DNA of 64,000 nt, from NCBI GenBank assembly GCA_963730115.1, contig CAVSQM010000004.1, positions 62,001 through 126,000 of the forward strand, in the 5' to 3' direction. Shown here one piece after another: positions 16,915 to 25,547 of this stretch. The notes beneath the pieces were generated by a model. That model made no database searches. It worked only from the letters and a program-made list of their open reading frames with translations, and was not told the origin of the DNA. The translations under genes were made by a program, and so were the position numbers. Position 1 is the stretch's first letter. Each line of letters opens with the position of its first letter. Source of the stretch: DASQFQ01 sp963730115 (lineage in GTDB: Bacteria; Actinomycetota; Thermoleophilia; Solirubrobacterales; Solirubrobacteraceae).

Positions 16915-17817
16915 TCAGAGGGCGGCGGGGACGGTCAACGTGCCCTCGGCCAGCACGACGCCGGCGCCGCTGATGAGGACGCGGTCCCCGTCGACCTCGA
17001 CGCGGATCTGGCTGGGCCGGCCGATCGCGTGTCCCTGCTCGATCAACACGGGTGTGCCGGCCGCGGCTGCGCCCTCGGCGACCAAGCGGCTGGCGAGCGG
17101 ACCGGCGGCGCTGCCCGTCGCGGGGTCCTCCCAGATGCCGACCGTGGGATTGAAGAAGCGCGCGTGTGCGGTCGCGGCGGGGTCGACCGGATCGAGGCAA
17201 TAGACGTAGCAACCCTGAGCGCCGACGGCCGCGAGCACGGACTTCAGACGTGGCGCATCCGCACGGACGCGCTGCACGCGGGCACGGTCGCCGACCGGCA
17301 CCATGAGATGGGCGGCGCCGGTCGAAACGACCTGTGCATCACCATCCAGGTCCGCGCGGTCCAGGCCCAGCGAGGACGCCAGCTTGATGACGTCCTCGAC
17401 CCTTGCCAGGAACTCGGGCGGTGACTGCTGCATCGCGATCGCCACCGGCCGTCCGTCGCGGCCCAGCACGTCGACCGGGAGCACCCGGCCGCCGAGCTCC
17501 TGGGCCACGGTCGCCGCGCCGTCGGCGTCGAGGTCGACCTTGCCGGTGGTGGCGAGCCACCACCAGGCTCCGAGGGCGTTGTGACCGGCGCCGACCACCT
17601 CGTCGCCCGTGGGCGTGAACGATCGCAGTCGCCACGCAGCTCCCGCCCGGGAGGGGCGCAGCACGAACGTCGTCTCGGACTGGTTGAACTCGCGTGCGAC
17701 GAGCCGCATCACCTCCACCGACAAAGGGTCCGCGTCGGCCACCACAGCGAGCGGGTTGCCGGTCAGCGGCGCTTCGGCGAACACGTCGACGAAGGCAAAC
17801 GGGACGGACGTGGGCAT
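16915..17817 (-). CDS. PhzF-family isomerase
   Basis: A 300-residue enzyme of the PhzF/diaminopimelate-epimerase fold. It has VDVFAEAPLTGNPLAVV at the start, the catalytic Glu in EFNQSETTFV near residue 44, GAGHNALGAWW in the first domain and WEDPATGSAAGPLA in the second, all conserved sites. Family members isomerise small acids without cofactors; most are of unknown substrate and only one makes phenazine. No other phenazine genes are present, so the name should not be read as a pathway. ATG 17817 follows AGGAG by nine bases. Confidence 0.88.
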   Translation of the reverse strand: MPTSVPFAFVDVFAEAPLTGNPLAVVADADPLSVEVMRLVAREFNQSETTFVLRPSRAGAAWRLRSFTPTGDEVVGAGHNALGAWWWLATTGKVDLDADGAATVAQELGGRVLPVDVLGRDGRPVAIAMQQSPPEFLARVEDVIKLASSLGLDRADLDGDAQVVSTGAAHLMVPVGDRARVQRVRADAPRLKSVLAAVGAQGCYVYCLDPVDPAATAHARFFNPTVGIWEDPATGSAAGPLASRLVAEGAAAAGTPVLIEQGHAIGRPSQIRVEVDGDRVLISGAGVVLAEGTLTVPAAL

Positions 17818-17820
17818 CAA

Positions 17821-18120
17821 ATCGGGCTCCTTCAGTTATTCACGCGCCGCGCAGGCGCCCCAGGGCTGGCTCGGAAGGCGCGGTTCTGGATGCCACCGCG
17901 TTCCGCGCGTCGATCCACAGCGGTCCCTCGGGCCGGCACGGCCGTATGCAGCCCTGGCCGCCCGAGAGAGACCCGCCGCAACAAGGAAGAGGGGCGCAGA
18001 GCTTCGCACCCACCACAGCCTGATCCGTTGGCCGTTCTCGACCATCCCAGAATGCTGGGTGGGGGTGCCCGGGCCCGTCGGGTCACTGCTGGTTTGCCGG
18101 TACCTGCCGGGCGGTGATGC
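17821..18120. other. Intergenic region, nothing certain
   Basis: About 300 bases between PhzF and the truncated hemoglobin. Frames are open on the minus strand because of GC bias, but none has a good start or recognisable content. Confidence 0.35.
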
Positions 18121-18591
18121 TCAGCCCTCGTCGGAGTTGGTCTCGCTGACGAGCCCGTCCCATGACCACCGCGGGATCCGAAGACCGTCGGGCACATCGT
18201 CTGCGGACTCGTGGTAGCGAGACATTGTCGTCGTGGTCGCCCACGTGAAGTACTCGCGCAACACTTGCGCGAGCCTGCTCTGCTGCGTGAAGCCGACGTC
18301 GCTGAGCGCTTGATCGAAACACGCGATCGCGCGCCGGTCCATCTCCTCATGGCGGCCGTTGCCGCTGTGCATCCGCACCACGGAGGTCTCATCGCCATAC
18401 GCGGCCGAAAATGTCTCGGGTCCTCCGAGCGCCTCGCCCCAGTACGCGGCGAGCCGCTCGCTGTGATCGGGATGAAAACCATGGCTGAACGCGTGGCTGA
18501 CCACTTCGTCAGCCATCACGCGGGCGTGCCACGCCCGAGCGAGACGAAGCAGGCCCGGCTCGCCACCGGCCGCCTCGAACACGGTCAGCAT
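18121..18591 (-). CDS. Group II truncated hemoglobin
   Basis: A 156-residue heme protein of the 2-over-2 globin fold. The start is the Met of MLTVFEAAGGEPGLLRL, the usual beginning of this family. The proximal histidine is the His of PDHSERLAAYWGEALGGP, and the F-helix and following GGP match TrHbO proteins. The C-terminus carries about 30 extra residues (ESADDVPDGLRIPRW). Such globins bind oxygen, nitric oxide or peroxide and act in redox or nitrosative stress. No Shine-Dalgarno is evident. Confidence 0.85.
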   Translation of the reverse strand: MLTVFEAAGGEPGLLRLARAWHARVMADEVVSHAFSHGFHPDHSERLAAYWGEALGGPETFSAAYGDETSVVRMHSGNGRHEEMDRRAIACFDQALSDVGFTQQSRLAQVLREYFTWATTTTMSRYHESADDVPDGLRIPRWSWDGLVSETNSDEG

Positions 18592-19054
18592 GGCGCGGAT
18601 CGTAGACCAGGGGTGAACCTTTGCCAGCCTCTCGCATGACGGCACCGCCCGCACGACGGGAAGCGGCAACTTCGCGCGCTGCTAGCTCACGACGATCAAG
18701 ACGATCACGTACTAGCGGGCCGAGCCGCACGGCGGCTGCGCCCGCCGGTGGCGCTCCGGCCGACGGTGATCGGCGGGTCCTCTTGAACTGCCAGCGCGGT
18801 GACCCGCCGGTCCAAGAGAGCAGGCTCATCAGGCAGAGCGAAGGTGAAGCGAGCACGATCCATGCAGCACCACGACTCTGGCGCCCGTCGAAATGTGGAC
18901 CAAGAGGGGAACGGACGTGTTCGTTCCGAGACCCGTGCGCTGCATCGCCTGCCGCCAGAACCGCCCGCTGCGGGCCCCTCGAAGTCGTAGCCCTAACCGA
19001 CGCTTCGGTGAGGTATCCGGGTCCAGAGGGCCTAGATCCCGCTTGTGGTTGTCC
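18592..19054. other. Intergenic region, nothing recognised
   Basis: About 460 bases upstream of the truncated hemoglobin. It carries no convincing gene. Its right end runs into the structured repeat at 19055. Confidence 0.35.
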
Positions 19055-19142
19055 AGCCCTCTCAGGGACGCCCAGCTCCGCCGAGCTGGCCTCAATCCCC
19101 CGAGAGGTGCCCAGGTTCCCCAACCGGCGCCGGCCGCTAGTC
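19055..19142 (-). ncRNA. Structured repeat element, copy 1 (candidate RNA)
   Basis: About 75 percent identical to 34484-34574. Read on the minus strand it can form CCTC/GAGG, then a perfect 7-bp hairpin CCAGCTC-GGCG-GAGCTGG, then CCCT-GAG-AGGG. In copy 2 the middle hairpin is CCGGTTC-GCCT-GAGCCGG, so an A-T pair has become G-C on both sides. That supports a conserved structure; the strand is not certain. The plus-strand phospholipase D gene starts 33 bases after it. Confidence 0.45.
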
Positions 19143-19159
19143 CATCACGACACTACGCC

Positions 19160-19165
19160 TACACT
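19160..19165 (+). promoter_or_regulatory. -10 box of a leaderless promoter
   Basis: TACACT nine bases before the ATG at 19175, the same box and spacing as at 55810. No Shine-Dalgarno site is present. The -35 is weak. Confidence 0.45.
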
Positions 19166-19174
19166 GCGCGCGGC

Positions 19175-20416
19175 ATGGACCACGTCGTCGGTCTACTGCG
19201 GCGTCTTCTGCGCCGCGTCGCGCTTGCGGTCGTCGCTGCGCAGGCCGTGACGGCCGGCGCGCTGATCGCCGTCGACTCGTGGCGCAAGCGCATGCGACCC
19301 CGCGAGGCGACGTTCCCGCGGACCGAGGCTGCCGATCTCCCGCTCGGCGAGTCGATCGTGACCGTCTACACCTACGGGACGGTCCTCTATGAGGACATGC
19401 TTGCGGCCATCGAGGGCGCGGGCGAGCGCGTGCTGTTCGAGTCGTTCATCGTCAAGGACGACGAGGTCGGGCAGCGCTTCAAGACGGCGTTGATCGCTGC
19501 CGCCGAGCGTGGAGTCGCGGTCTTCGTGATCTACGACGTGTTCGCGAACCTCGTCGTCAGGCGCGCGTTCTTCGACTTCCCCCCGTCGGTGAACGTCGTG
19601 CGCTACCCGGCCCTGAAACCCGGGATGCTGCTCCTGGACGTGCGCAAGTCCGGTCGCGACCACCGCAAGCTGCTGGTCGTCGACGGCGAGATCGGCTTCG
19701 TCGGCGGATATAACGTCGGCAGCGCGTACGCGACGCAGTGGCGCGACACTCATCTGCGTGTCCGCGGGCCCTCGGCGTGGGAGCTCGAGAACGCGTTCGT
19801 CGACTTCTGGAACCAGCAGCGCGCGCCGGCGCAGCCGGGCCTGCCCGAGCGCGGCTCGACCCTGTGGGAGTCGAGACTGCGCGTGCACCGCAACGTGCCC
19901 TCGCAGCTGATCTACCCGATCCGTGGCATGTACCTCGAGGCGATCGACCGCGCGTCCGAGCACATCTCGATCACCCAGCCGTACTTCATCCCCGACCGGA
20001 CGATGGTGCGTGCGCTGCTGGCCGCAGCCCGGCGCGGCGTCGACGTCCGCGTGCTCGTGCCCGCGGCCTCCAACCACGTGATCACGGACTGGCTCTCGCG
20101 TGGCTTCTACGCGGCGTTGCTCCGGGGTGGCGTGACCATCTGGAGGTTCGAGCGCGCGATGATCCACGCCAAGACGATGACGATCGACGGGCGGTGGAGC
20201 ACGATCGGCACTGCGAACATCGATCGCCTGAGCCTGACCGGCAACTACGAGGTCAACGTCGAGATCTTCGATCGCGGAGTGGCGCAGCACCTCGAGCGGG
20301 TCTTCGCCACTGACCTCTCGAACGCGACGCAGCTCACCACGGCCGAGTGGGAGCGGCGCGGCACGCTCGCGAAACTGACCGAGCAGCTTCTCGCCCCTCT
20401 GCGCCCGCTGTTGTGA
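19175..20416 (+). CDS. Phospholipase D-family protein (cardiolipin synthase-like)
   Basis: A 413-residue membrane-anchored protein. One N-terminal helix (VALAVVAAQAVTAGALIAV) is followed by two phospholipase D domains, each with an HKD motif: HRKLLVVDGEIGF near residue 163 and HAKTMTIDG near 331, each followed by the G/N-rich turn (GGYNVG, GTANIDR). Two-HKD proteins with an N-terminal helix usually condense phosphatidylglycerol to cardiolipin in bacteria, though some are phospholipases. Its stop is followed by a convergent terminator-like hairpin. The start at 19175 fits the leaderless -10 box. Confidence 0.85.
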   Translation: MDHVVGLLRRLLRRVALAVVAAQAVTAGALIAVDSWRKRMRPREATFPRTEAADLPLGESIVTVYTYGTVLYEDMLAAIEGAGERVLFESFIVKDDEVGQRFKTALIAAAERGVAVFVIYDVFANLVVRRAFFDFPPSVNVVRYPALKPGMLLLDVRKSGRDHRKLLVVDGEIGFVGGYNVGSAYATQWRDTHLRVRGPSAWELENAFVDFWNQQRAPAQPGLPERGSTLWESRLRVHRNVPSQLIYPIRGMYLEAIDRASEHISITQPYFIPDRTMVRALLAAARRGVDVRVLVPAASNHVITDWLSRGFYAALLRGGVTIWRFERAMIHAKTMTIDGRWSTIGTANIDRLSLTGNYEVNVEIFDRGVAQHLERVFATDLSNATQLTTAEWERRGTLAKLTEQLLAPLRPLL

Positions 20417-20465
20417 CATCTCCGCGTCCCGCCACTGTGGTCATCCACCGGGCGGTCGCTCGGCG

Positions 20466-20487
20466 CGGCGGCCTTCCGCGGCCGCCG
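20466..20487. terminator. Bidirectional hairpin between convergent genes
   Basis: CGGCGGCC-6 bases-GGCCGCCG lies between the stop of the phospholipase D-like gene and the stop of the coiled-coil gene, a natural place for a shared terminator. No T tract. Confidence 0.5.
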
Positions 20488-20494
20488 CCGCGAC

Positions 20495-21067
20495 TCAGGG
20501 CTGTTGCTGCTGGGTCTGGTCCTCGAGATCCTGCACGCGTCTCTCGAGGTCTTTGACGTCCTGGCTGAGCGTCTGCACGCTCTGGTCGAGCTTGTCGATC
20601 GACGAGCGAGCCTGCTCATCTGTCCCGCCGTTGTCGCTCGAGGCCGCGGACTCCGACTGCTTGGCGGCCTTGTCCACATCTTCGCTCAGGGCCTTGACGT
20701 CGTCGGAGAGCTGGCTGACCTGGTTCTTGGTCGCGCGCGTCTTGACATCGGCCTCCAGCGCATCGACGCGGTCGGCCGTGTCGGCGACCTGCTGGCTGCT
20801 CGCCCCCGCGCCGGCATCGCTCACCTCGTCTTTGGTGAGCACCGCGTAGACCGCCACAGCGAGCGCTGCGACGGCGATCACCCCGACGATCGCCAGCGCG
20901 GTACGAAGCGATCGGAGCTGGTCGAGCAGGAGCTCGGTGCGATACGGGTCCTCCACCGGCGCGGCGACCTCGCGCTCGACGCCCACCCTGGCCGGCGGTG
21001 GGGTCGCGGGCGGCAGCGGCCGGGTCGGCTCTTCGGGGGGATCTTCGGGGGGAGGTGGCGTGGACAC
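20495..21067 (-). CDS. Membrane-anchored coiled-coil protein
   Basis: About 190 residues. A proline-rich cytoplasmic N-terminus (STPPPPEDPPEEPTRPLPP) leads to one membrane helix (ALAIVGVIAVAALAVAVYAV) and then about 100 residues of heptad-like coiled coil (DTADRVDALEADVKTRATK, QVSQLSDDVKALSEDVDK) ending in Gln repeats. I use the GTG at 21067; a longer form starting at 21148 is possible. Overall design matches the protein at 27107-27550. Function unknown; envelope spacer or signalling scaffold are guesses. Confidence 0.65.
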   Translation of the reverse strand: MSTPPPPEDPPEEPTRPLPPATPPPARVGVEREVAAPVEDPYRTELLLDQLRSLRTALAIVGVIAVAALAVAVYAVLTKDEVSDAGAGASSQQVADTADRVDALEADVKTRATKNQVSQLSDDVKALSEDVDKAAKQSESAASSDNGGTDEQARSSIDKLDQSVQTLSQDVKDLERRVQDLEDQTQQQQP

Positions 21068-21179
21068 GAATCCGAGGGCCTGCCCTGATTGCCCGAATGG
21101 CGAACCGAACACCGGTCCGGGTTGGCAGGCAAGAGAGTGCCACATCAACCGGCGACCGGATCGCCCGACGCTTCCGCGC

Positions 21180-21465
21180 GGAGTTACGCAGAGCTACTGG
21201 GACGAGCTCCTGCGCTCCGCGCCCGAGCGGCTGCAGCCGCGCGTCGAGCAGGTCGCGGCCCCGATCGATGTGCCGATCCTCGCCGTCTTCGGCCAGCAGC
21301 TCTCAAGCGACGAACGCGACCACCTCCGCCGACTGTGCCCAGCGCCCAGCTCGAGGGTGGCCAGACCGCGGCCACTTCATCCACCTCGCCGAGGCCGACC
21401 GCTTCGCGGCGTGCCTGCGCGCGTTCATGACTTCTGCGAGACGCGCGGACGCGCCTAACCCGGCC
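21180..21465 (+). pseudogene. C-terminal remnant of an alpha/beta hydrolase
   Basis: Three frames together spell a hydrolase C-terminus: SYWDELLRSAPERLQPRVEQ and PILAVFGQQLSSDERDHL in one frame, AQLEGG in the next, then GHFIHLAEADRFAACLRAF in the third. These are the acid strand and the catalytic His strand (GHF-x-H) of the fold. The N-terminal 150 or more residues and the nucleophile are gone. At least two frameshifts confirm decay. Confidence 0.6.
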
Positions 21466-21676
21466 AGCCGGGAGAAGGACGGCGCGGGCGGCCGGTGGGC
21501 TGGGCGACGGCCGGCGGGTCCAATACGGGGTCCAAACCGAGCGCGACTCAGGGCAACTGAGGGCAGCCGAAGCCCGCTCAGCGGCGATGAATAGCGCTCA
21601 GGTCAACCGGATCGTTCCGGCTGGGGGCCGGGCGGTCGCAGGTTGAAGCCGGTCTCGCCGCATCGAAAATAGTGCG

Positions 21677-21709
21677 ATGCGAAGCGCCTATTCGGCACGC
21701 GCTTCGCAT
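21677..21709 (-). terminator. Hairpin at the end of tRNA-like element A
   Basis: A perfect 11-bp stem (ATGCGAAGCGC / GCGCTTCGCAT, 11-base loop). Read on the minus strand it begins at the last base of the tRNA-like element and is followed by CGCACTATTTT, like an intrinsic terminator. Confidence 0.6.
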
Positions 21710-21785
21710 GCCGGAGGAGGGACTCGAACCCCCGACATTCGGATTATGATTCCGCTGCGCTTTGGCTCAACAGCGGCGGTTTTAT
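21709..21785 (-). ncRNA. tRNA-like element A (CAT anticodon loop)
   Basis: The minus strand holds a full T arm (GGGGG-TTCGAGT-CCCTC), a 3' acceptor strand CTCCGGC-A, and an anticodon arm CGGA-ATCATAA-TCCG with anticodon CAT. The 5' half lacks a normal D arm and the 5' acceptor strand GCCGGAG. It is about 75 percent similar to element B at 26891 over some 115 bases. It is either a decayed tRNA or a tRNA-derived RNA. Confidence 0.45.
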
Positions 21786-21909
21786 GGGACTGCGGGACAC
21801 AAGAGGGACATGTCGGCATCCCGGCGTGGCCGCGCGTGGACGCCGCGGGTGTCGGCAGGTCCGGACCCGCCCGGGGGTGGTCCGCACGTGGTCATCCCGG
21901 CGGCGTCCG

Positions 21910-21928
21910 ATCACCCGCTCGGGGTGAT
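21910..21928. promoter_or_regulatory. Palindromic operator site A
   Basis: ATCACCC-N5-GGGTGAT, perfect, 62 bases before the start of the DUF7144 gene at 21991. One of four like sites in the window (27055, 28109, 32266). Confidence 0.65.
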
Positions 21929-21990
21929 GGCGACGCGACCCCGGAGCATCAATATCGCTCCATCAAAGAGCCGCCGGAAAGGAGTTGTCG

Positions 21991-22383
21991 GTGACGGGCA
22001 ACCGCAGAAGGCGGGCCGGATGGGTCACGTTCGCAGGCATTGTCGGGCTCGTTGTCGGTGGGTACAACGCGCTGAGCGGGATCGCCGCTCTCGCCGACGA
22101 CGACACCGTCGCCGCTCAGGCCACGGACGTCCTGTTCGGTGTCGATCTCACACTGTGGGGCTGGTTGTGGCTCCTCGTCGGACTGGTGCAGATCCTCGCG
22201 GGTGTGCTGATCCTCCAGCGAAATGAATGGGGGCGCTGGCTGGGCATCACCATCGCGGCGCTGAGCGCGCTGATCACCGTCTTCGTGATCTTCGTCTTCC
22301 CGTTGTGGTCGATCGCGGTCCTGACCCTCGACTGTCTCGTCATCTACGGGCTGCTCACCGAGAGCGAGTCGTTCGACCCTTGA
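21991..22383 (+). CDS. DUF7144-type four-helix membrane protein
   Basis: A 130-residue integral membrane protein with four helices (WVTFAGIVGLVVGGYNAL, WGWLWLLVGLVQILAGVLIL, WLGITIAALSALITVFVIF, WSIAVLTLDCLVIYGLL). The GTG at 21991 is chosen because AAAGGAG lies six bases before it. It is a clear relative of the protein at 31798-32208, with the same WGW and Gly pattern in helix 2. The family is of unknown function and often sits in stress gene clusters. Site A lies upstream. Confidence 0.75.
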   Translation: MTGNRRRRAGWVTFAGIVGLVVGGYNALSGIAALADDDTVAAQATDVLFGVDLTLWGWLWLLVGLVQILAGVLILQRNEWGRWLGITIAALSALITVFVIFVFPLWSIAVLTLDCLVIYGLLTESESFDP

Positions 22384-22477
22384 CAGCCGCGCGCCGGCTG
22401 GGCGGCACGCGTGAGAACCTCATCGTCGCGGCGGGCGGCATACGCGCGGCCGGGCGGGCCGTGAAGCGAGTGGCCGC

Positions 22478-23926
22478 ATGAGCGCGAATCCCGAATCCGC
22501 GGACTCGGCCCTCTCGCGACGCAGATTCCTGGCTCCGCTCGCACTCGCCCAGTTCATCTGCAGCTTCGCGGGCTCGAACATGAACGTGATGATCAACGAC
22601 ATCACCGAGGACCTGGACACGACCGTGCAGGGTGTGCAGGCGGCGATCACCCTGTTCTTGTTGATCATGGCGATCCTCATGATCCCGTGCAGCAAGCTGA
22701 GCGATCGTTGGGGCCGCAAACGCTGCTTCACCATCGGCCTCGTGCTGTACGGGATCGGCGCGCTGCTGAGCGCGGTGTCCCCGGGGCTCGGAGTGCTGAT
22801 CCTCGGCAACTCGGTATTGGAGGGCGTCGGCACCGCCCTGCTGATCCCGCCCGTCTACATCCTCACAACCCTGCGGTTCAGCGACACCACCTCACGCGCC
22901 CGGGCGTTCGGCGTGATCAGCGGGCTGGGCGGCCTCGGCGCCGCGGCCGGACCGCTGATCGGCGGTCTCATCACCACCGCGATCAGTTGGCGGGCCGCGT
23001 TCATCTTCCAGGCGCTCGTCGTAGGCACGATCGTCCTGCTCAGCCGCCGGATCGCCGACCCCCTCCCGCCCGACCCTACCCGTCCCTTCGACGGGTTTGG
23101 AGCCGTCCTGTCCGCGGTCGGCATGTTCTTCGTTGTGTTCGGGATCCTCCAAGCCGACAGCAACACGCTGCTGATGACAGTGCTGTTGGCGGCCGGAGCC
23201 GCGTTTCTCATCTGGTTCTTCCTCTACAACCGCGCTCGCGAGCGAGCAGGCAAGGAGCCGCTGCTGCCCACGAGCCTGTTCAAGAACCGCACATCAAACT
23301 TCGGGCTGATCACCCAGAACATCCAGTGGCTGCTGCTCATGGGCGTCTCGTTCACCGTCGCCGTCTTCCTGCAGGAGGTCCGCGGCTACAACGCGATCGA
23401 GACGGGCGTCGTCTTCACCGCGGCGACGGTCGGCGTGTTGGTCTCGTCGCTCGCCGCGGAGCGACTCGCCAAGCGCCGCCCGCAGAAGACCCTGATCATC
23501 GCGGGCTTCGTGGTCACGATGGCCGGGATCGGCCTCCTGCTCGCCCTGGTCGGCGCCTCGTCGCGGGTTGTTGCCTTCGCGCCCGGCCTTCTGTTGATCG
23601 GCCTCGGCCTTGGGGTCATGCTGACCCCCTCGGTCAACGTCGTGCAGTCCAGCTTCCCCGAGGATTTGCAGGCGGAGATCTCCGGGCTGTCTCGCAGCGT
23701 CTCTAACCTCGGCTCGTCGTTCGGCACCGCGATCGCCGGCACGATCCTGGTCTCCGACCTCGCCTCGGGAAACACCTCCTACGTCCTGGCGATGGTCGCC
23801 CTGGCCGTGCTTGCCCTGATCGGACTCGCCGCCGCCATCCGGCTCCCCGCCAGCCGCAGGCCCGACCACACCGCGGGCGGGCTCGCCGCCACACCCGCAC
23901 CCGGCACGGCGACCGAGCGCGGCTAG
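22478..23926 (+). CDS. DHA2-type MFS drug exporter
   Basis: A 482-residue transporter with about 14 membrane helices. The MFS motif between helices 2 and 3 is KLSDRWGRKRCF, and the exporter-type helix 5 motif appears as GLGGLGAAAGPLIGGLI. The N-terminus (LALAQFICSFAGSNMNVMI, then DITEDLDTTVQGVQAAITL) matches proton-driven DHA2 pumps. Substrate unknown. It starts about 95 bases after DUF7144 on the same strand, and may be cotranscribed. No regulator is adjacent other than the kinase downstream. Confidence 0.85.
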   Translation: MSANPESADSALSRRRFLAPLALAQFICSFAGSNMNVMINDITEDLDTTVQGVQAAITLFLLIMAILMIPCSKLSDRWGRKRCFTIGLVLYGIGALLSAVSPGLGVLILGNSVLEGVGTALLIPPVYILTTLRFSDTTSRARAFGVISGLGGLGAAAGPLIGGLITTAISWRAAFIFQALVVGTIVLLSRRIADPLPPDPTRPFDGFGAVLSAVGMFFVVFGILQADSNTLLMTVLLAAGAAFLIWFFLYNRARERAGKEPLLPTSLFKNRTSNFGLITQNIQWLLLMGVSFTVAVFLQEVRGYNAIETGVVFTAATVGVLVSSLAAERLAKRRPQKTLIIAGFVVTMAGIGLLLALVGASSRVVAFAPGLLLIGLGLGVMLTPSVNVVQSSFPEDLQAEISGLSRSVSNLGSSFGTAIAGTILVSDLASGNTSYVLAMVALAVLALIGLAAAIRLPASRRPDHTAGGLAATPAPGTATERG

Positions 23927-24167
23927 CCGCAAACGCTTTCAGACACGCGCGACAGCCCCGCGCACGACGACGGCGCGCGCGCGTCTGGCGCAAAGCCCCC
24001 GGGTTCGAGCAGAATCCGAGCAGCGCGCGGCGCCGCTGCGCCGCGCACGGCCTCGGCTGGCGGTGCGTTTGTCCCGGTCGGTCCGACGGTATGCTCCGTT
24101 GACAGCAATGAGCAGCGGCGTGGGGACTCCTCTCGGGGCTTTTGTGTCGGCGTTCGAGGAGGTCCCT

Positions 24168-25034
24168 ATGGACCGACGAAACGAGTCCGAGCCTACGGGC
24201 AGGACCGCGGCGGCGAGACACTGCGAAGTCGACGCTGATGCTCAGGCCCGCGAGCAGGCGGCGTCAAGCGTTAGTGCGGTCTCCGGACCAGCTTCCCGCG
24301 ACACCACGGCCACGGACGGCGCGGAGCGACCTCGCGTCGGCGCCACCGATTCAGATCGCGAAGGCGGCCGCTCTCGCGTCAGGCTCTTCATGCCGTCATG
24401 GCGACGGCGTACGACACGCGACGTACTGGCGGCGGGGGATGCGGCGCGGGAGCGTCTCGCCCAAGACCTCCACGACGGCGTTCAGCAACATCTGACGGCG
24501 CTGCGAATCCGGCTCGGCCTCGCAGCCGACCGCTTCGGCGAGCGCGGCGAGACCGAGGCCAGCGCGGAACTACAGGGGTTCGGTGACGACGTCGGCCACC
24601 TGATTGACGAGCTGCGTGACCTCGCGCACGGCATCTATCCGCCGCTGCTGACCTCCTTCGGGTTGCCCGCGGCGCTGGTTTCGGCCGGTGTGCGATCCGG
24701 TCGGGCGGTGACCGTCCAAGCCAGTGGTGTGCGGCGTTGCAGGCCCGAGGTCGAAATCGCCGTGTATTTCTCGTGCCTTGCTGCGCTTGACAACGCAGCC
24801 AAACACGCTGGACCGGTGCCGGTCTCGGTTGACCTCTCTGACACCGGTGGCGCGCTGGACTTCACGGTCTGCGACTCAGGCGCGGGGTTTGACCCGGCCG
24901 AAACGCAGGTCGGCGCGGGGATCGCGAACATGCGCGACCGCATCGCCGCCGTCGGCGGCACGCTCGCGGTCGACTCGGCGCCGGCGCGCGGAACGCGCGT
25001 GCATGGCAGCGTGCCGGACCCCGGCTGGAGATAG
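24168..25034 (+). CDS. Soluble sensor histidine kinase (HisKA_3)
   Basis: A 288-residue cytoplasmic kinase. ATG 24168 is preceded by GAGGAGG at good spacing. The first 95 residues are low-complexity with no sensor domain seen. The dimerisation helix has the phospho-accepting His in ERLAQDLHDGVQQHL; the ATPase follows with N box LAALDNAAKHAG, G1 box DSGAGFDP and G2 box GAGIANMRDRI. It is NarX/DesK-like. No response regulator is next to it, so it is an orphan kinase here. Confidence 0.82.
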   Translation: MDRRNESEPTGRTAAARHCEVDADAQAREQAASSVSAVSGPASRDTTATDGAERPRVGATDSDREGGRSRVRLFMPSWRRRTTRDVLAAGDAARERLAQDLHDGVQQHLTALRIRLGLAADRFGERGETEASAELQGFGDDVGHLIDELRDLAHGIYPPLLTSFGLPAALVSAGVRSGRAVTVQASGVRRCRPEVEIAVYFSCLAALDNAAKHAGPVPVSVDLSDTGGALDFTVCDSGAGFDPAETQVGAGIANMRDRIAAVGGTLAVDSAPARGTRVHGSVPDPGWR

Positions 25035-25043
25035 CCGCTGCTC

Positions 25044-25325
25044 GACGCGCGGGCCGTTCGGACTGTCGAGCAACGGCAACCGCCTCGACTGGCGCCGGAG
25101 CAACCTGAGGATCGCCACGGCTTCCGAGAACGCTCAGAACCAGCTACTCAGCCGCCGCAACACGTCCGGCTACCGCGGCGTCGACCAGCTCGCCGGTGGA
25201 CGCTGGGTCGCCAAGCTCCAGAAGGACCGGCGCACCACCTCGGCTTGTACGACACGCCGGAGCGGACCAACGAGGCCGTCGTCGCCTGGCGCCGGGAGCA
25301 CATGCCCGTTCGCGACAAGCGAACG
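25044..25325 (+). pseudogene. Remnant of an HNH-AP2 homing endonuclease
   Basis: One frame reads SNGNRLDWRRSNLRIATASE then NAQNQLLSRRNTSGYRGV and GGRWVAKLQKDRR, matching the end of an HNH domain (N-G-x-x-x-D-x-R-x-x-N-L-R) and the start of an AP2 DNA-binding domain. The next codons (HLGLYDTPERTNEAVVAWR) continue the AP2 domain in another frame. The His-containing N-terminal half of the HNH is missing. Such genes are free-standing homing endonucleases of phages and mobile introns. Confidence 0.65.
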
Positions 25326-25473
25326 CCGGGATCACCCGGCGCGGTTGCGGTTTCCGTACAGGAGCCGCCGGCCTCGCTGCGTACGCCGGGGGGACCGACC
25401 CGAAGAGGCGCCTGCGATCCCTGCTGACGCCGGGTGAGCGCCCCGGCGCGTGTCTCACGAACCGCACGACAGT

Positions 25474-25508
25474 GGGATGGTCGGGAGCTTCCCGCCCCCG
25501 ACCATCCC
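25474..25508. terminator. Strong bidirectional hairpin
   Basis: A perfect 12-bp inverted repeat (GGGATGGTCGGG / CCCGACCATCCC) with an 11-base loop, 40 bases beyond the stop of the minus-strand collagen-like gene and downstream of the endonuclease remnant. Confidence 0.7.
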
Positions 25509-25547
25509 GAGCATCTGCTGCGCCGTCCGAGGCGCGTGTGGCTCTAT

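Noticed and set aside
16915..17817. Phenazine biosynthesis cluster
   Set aside because: Only a PhzF-fold protein is present; no other phz genes are near.
21709..21785. Functional tRNA-Met or tRNA-Ile
   Set aside because: The 5' acceptor strand and D arm do not fit; only the 3' half is tRNA-like.
24090..24104. TTGACA with a possible promoter before the orphan kinase
   Set aside because: No -10 box at the right distance; the kinase has a strong ribosome binding site further downstream.
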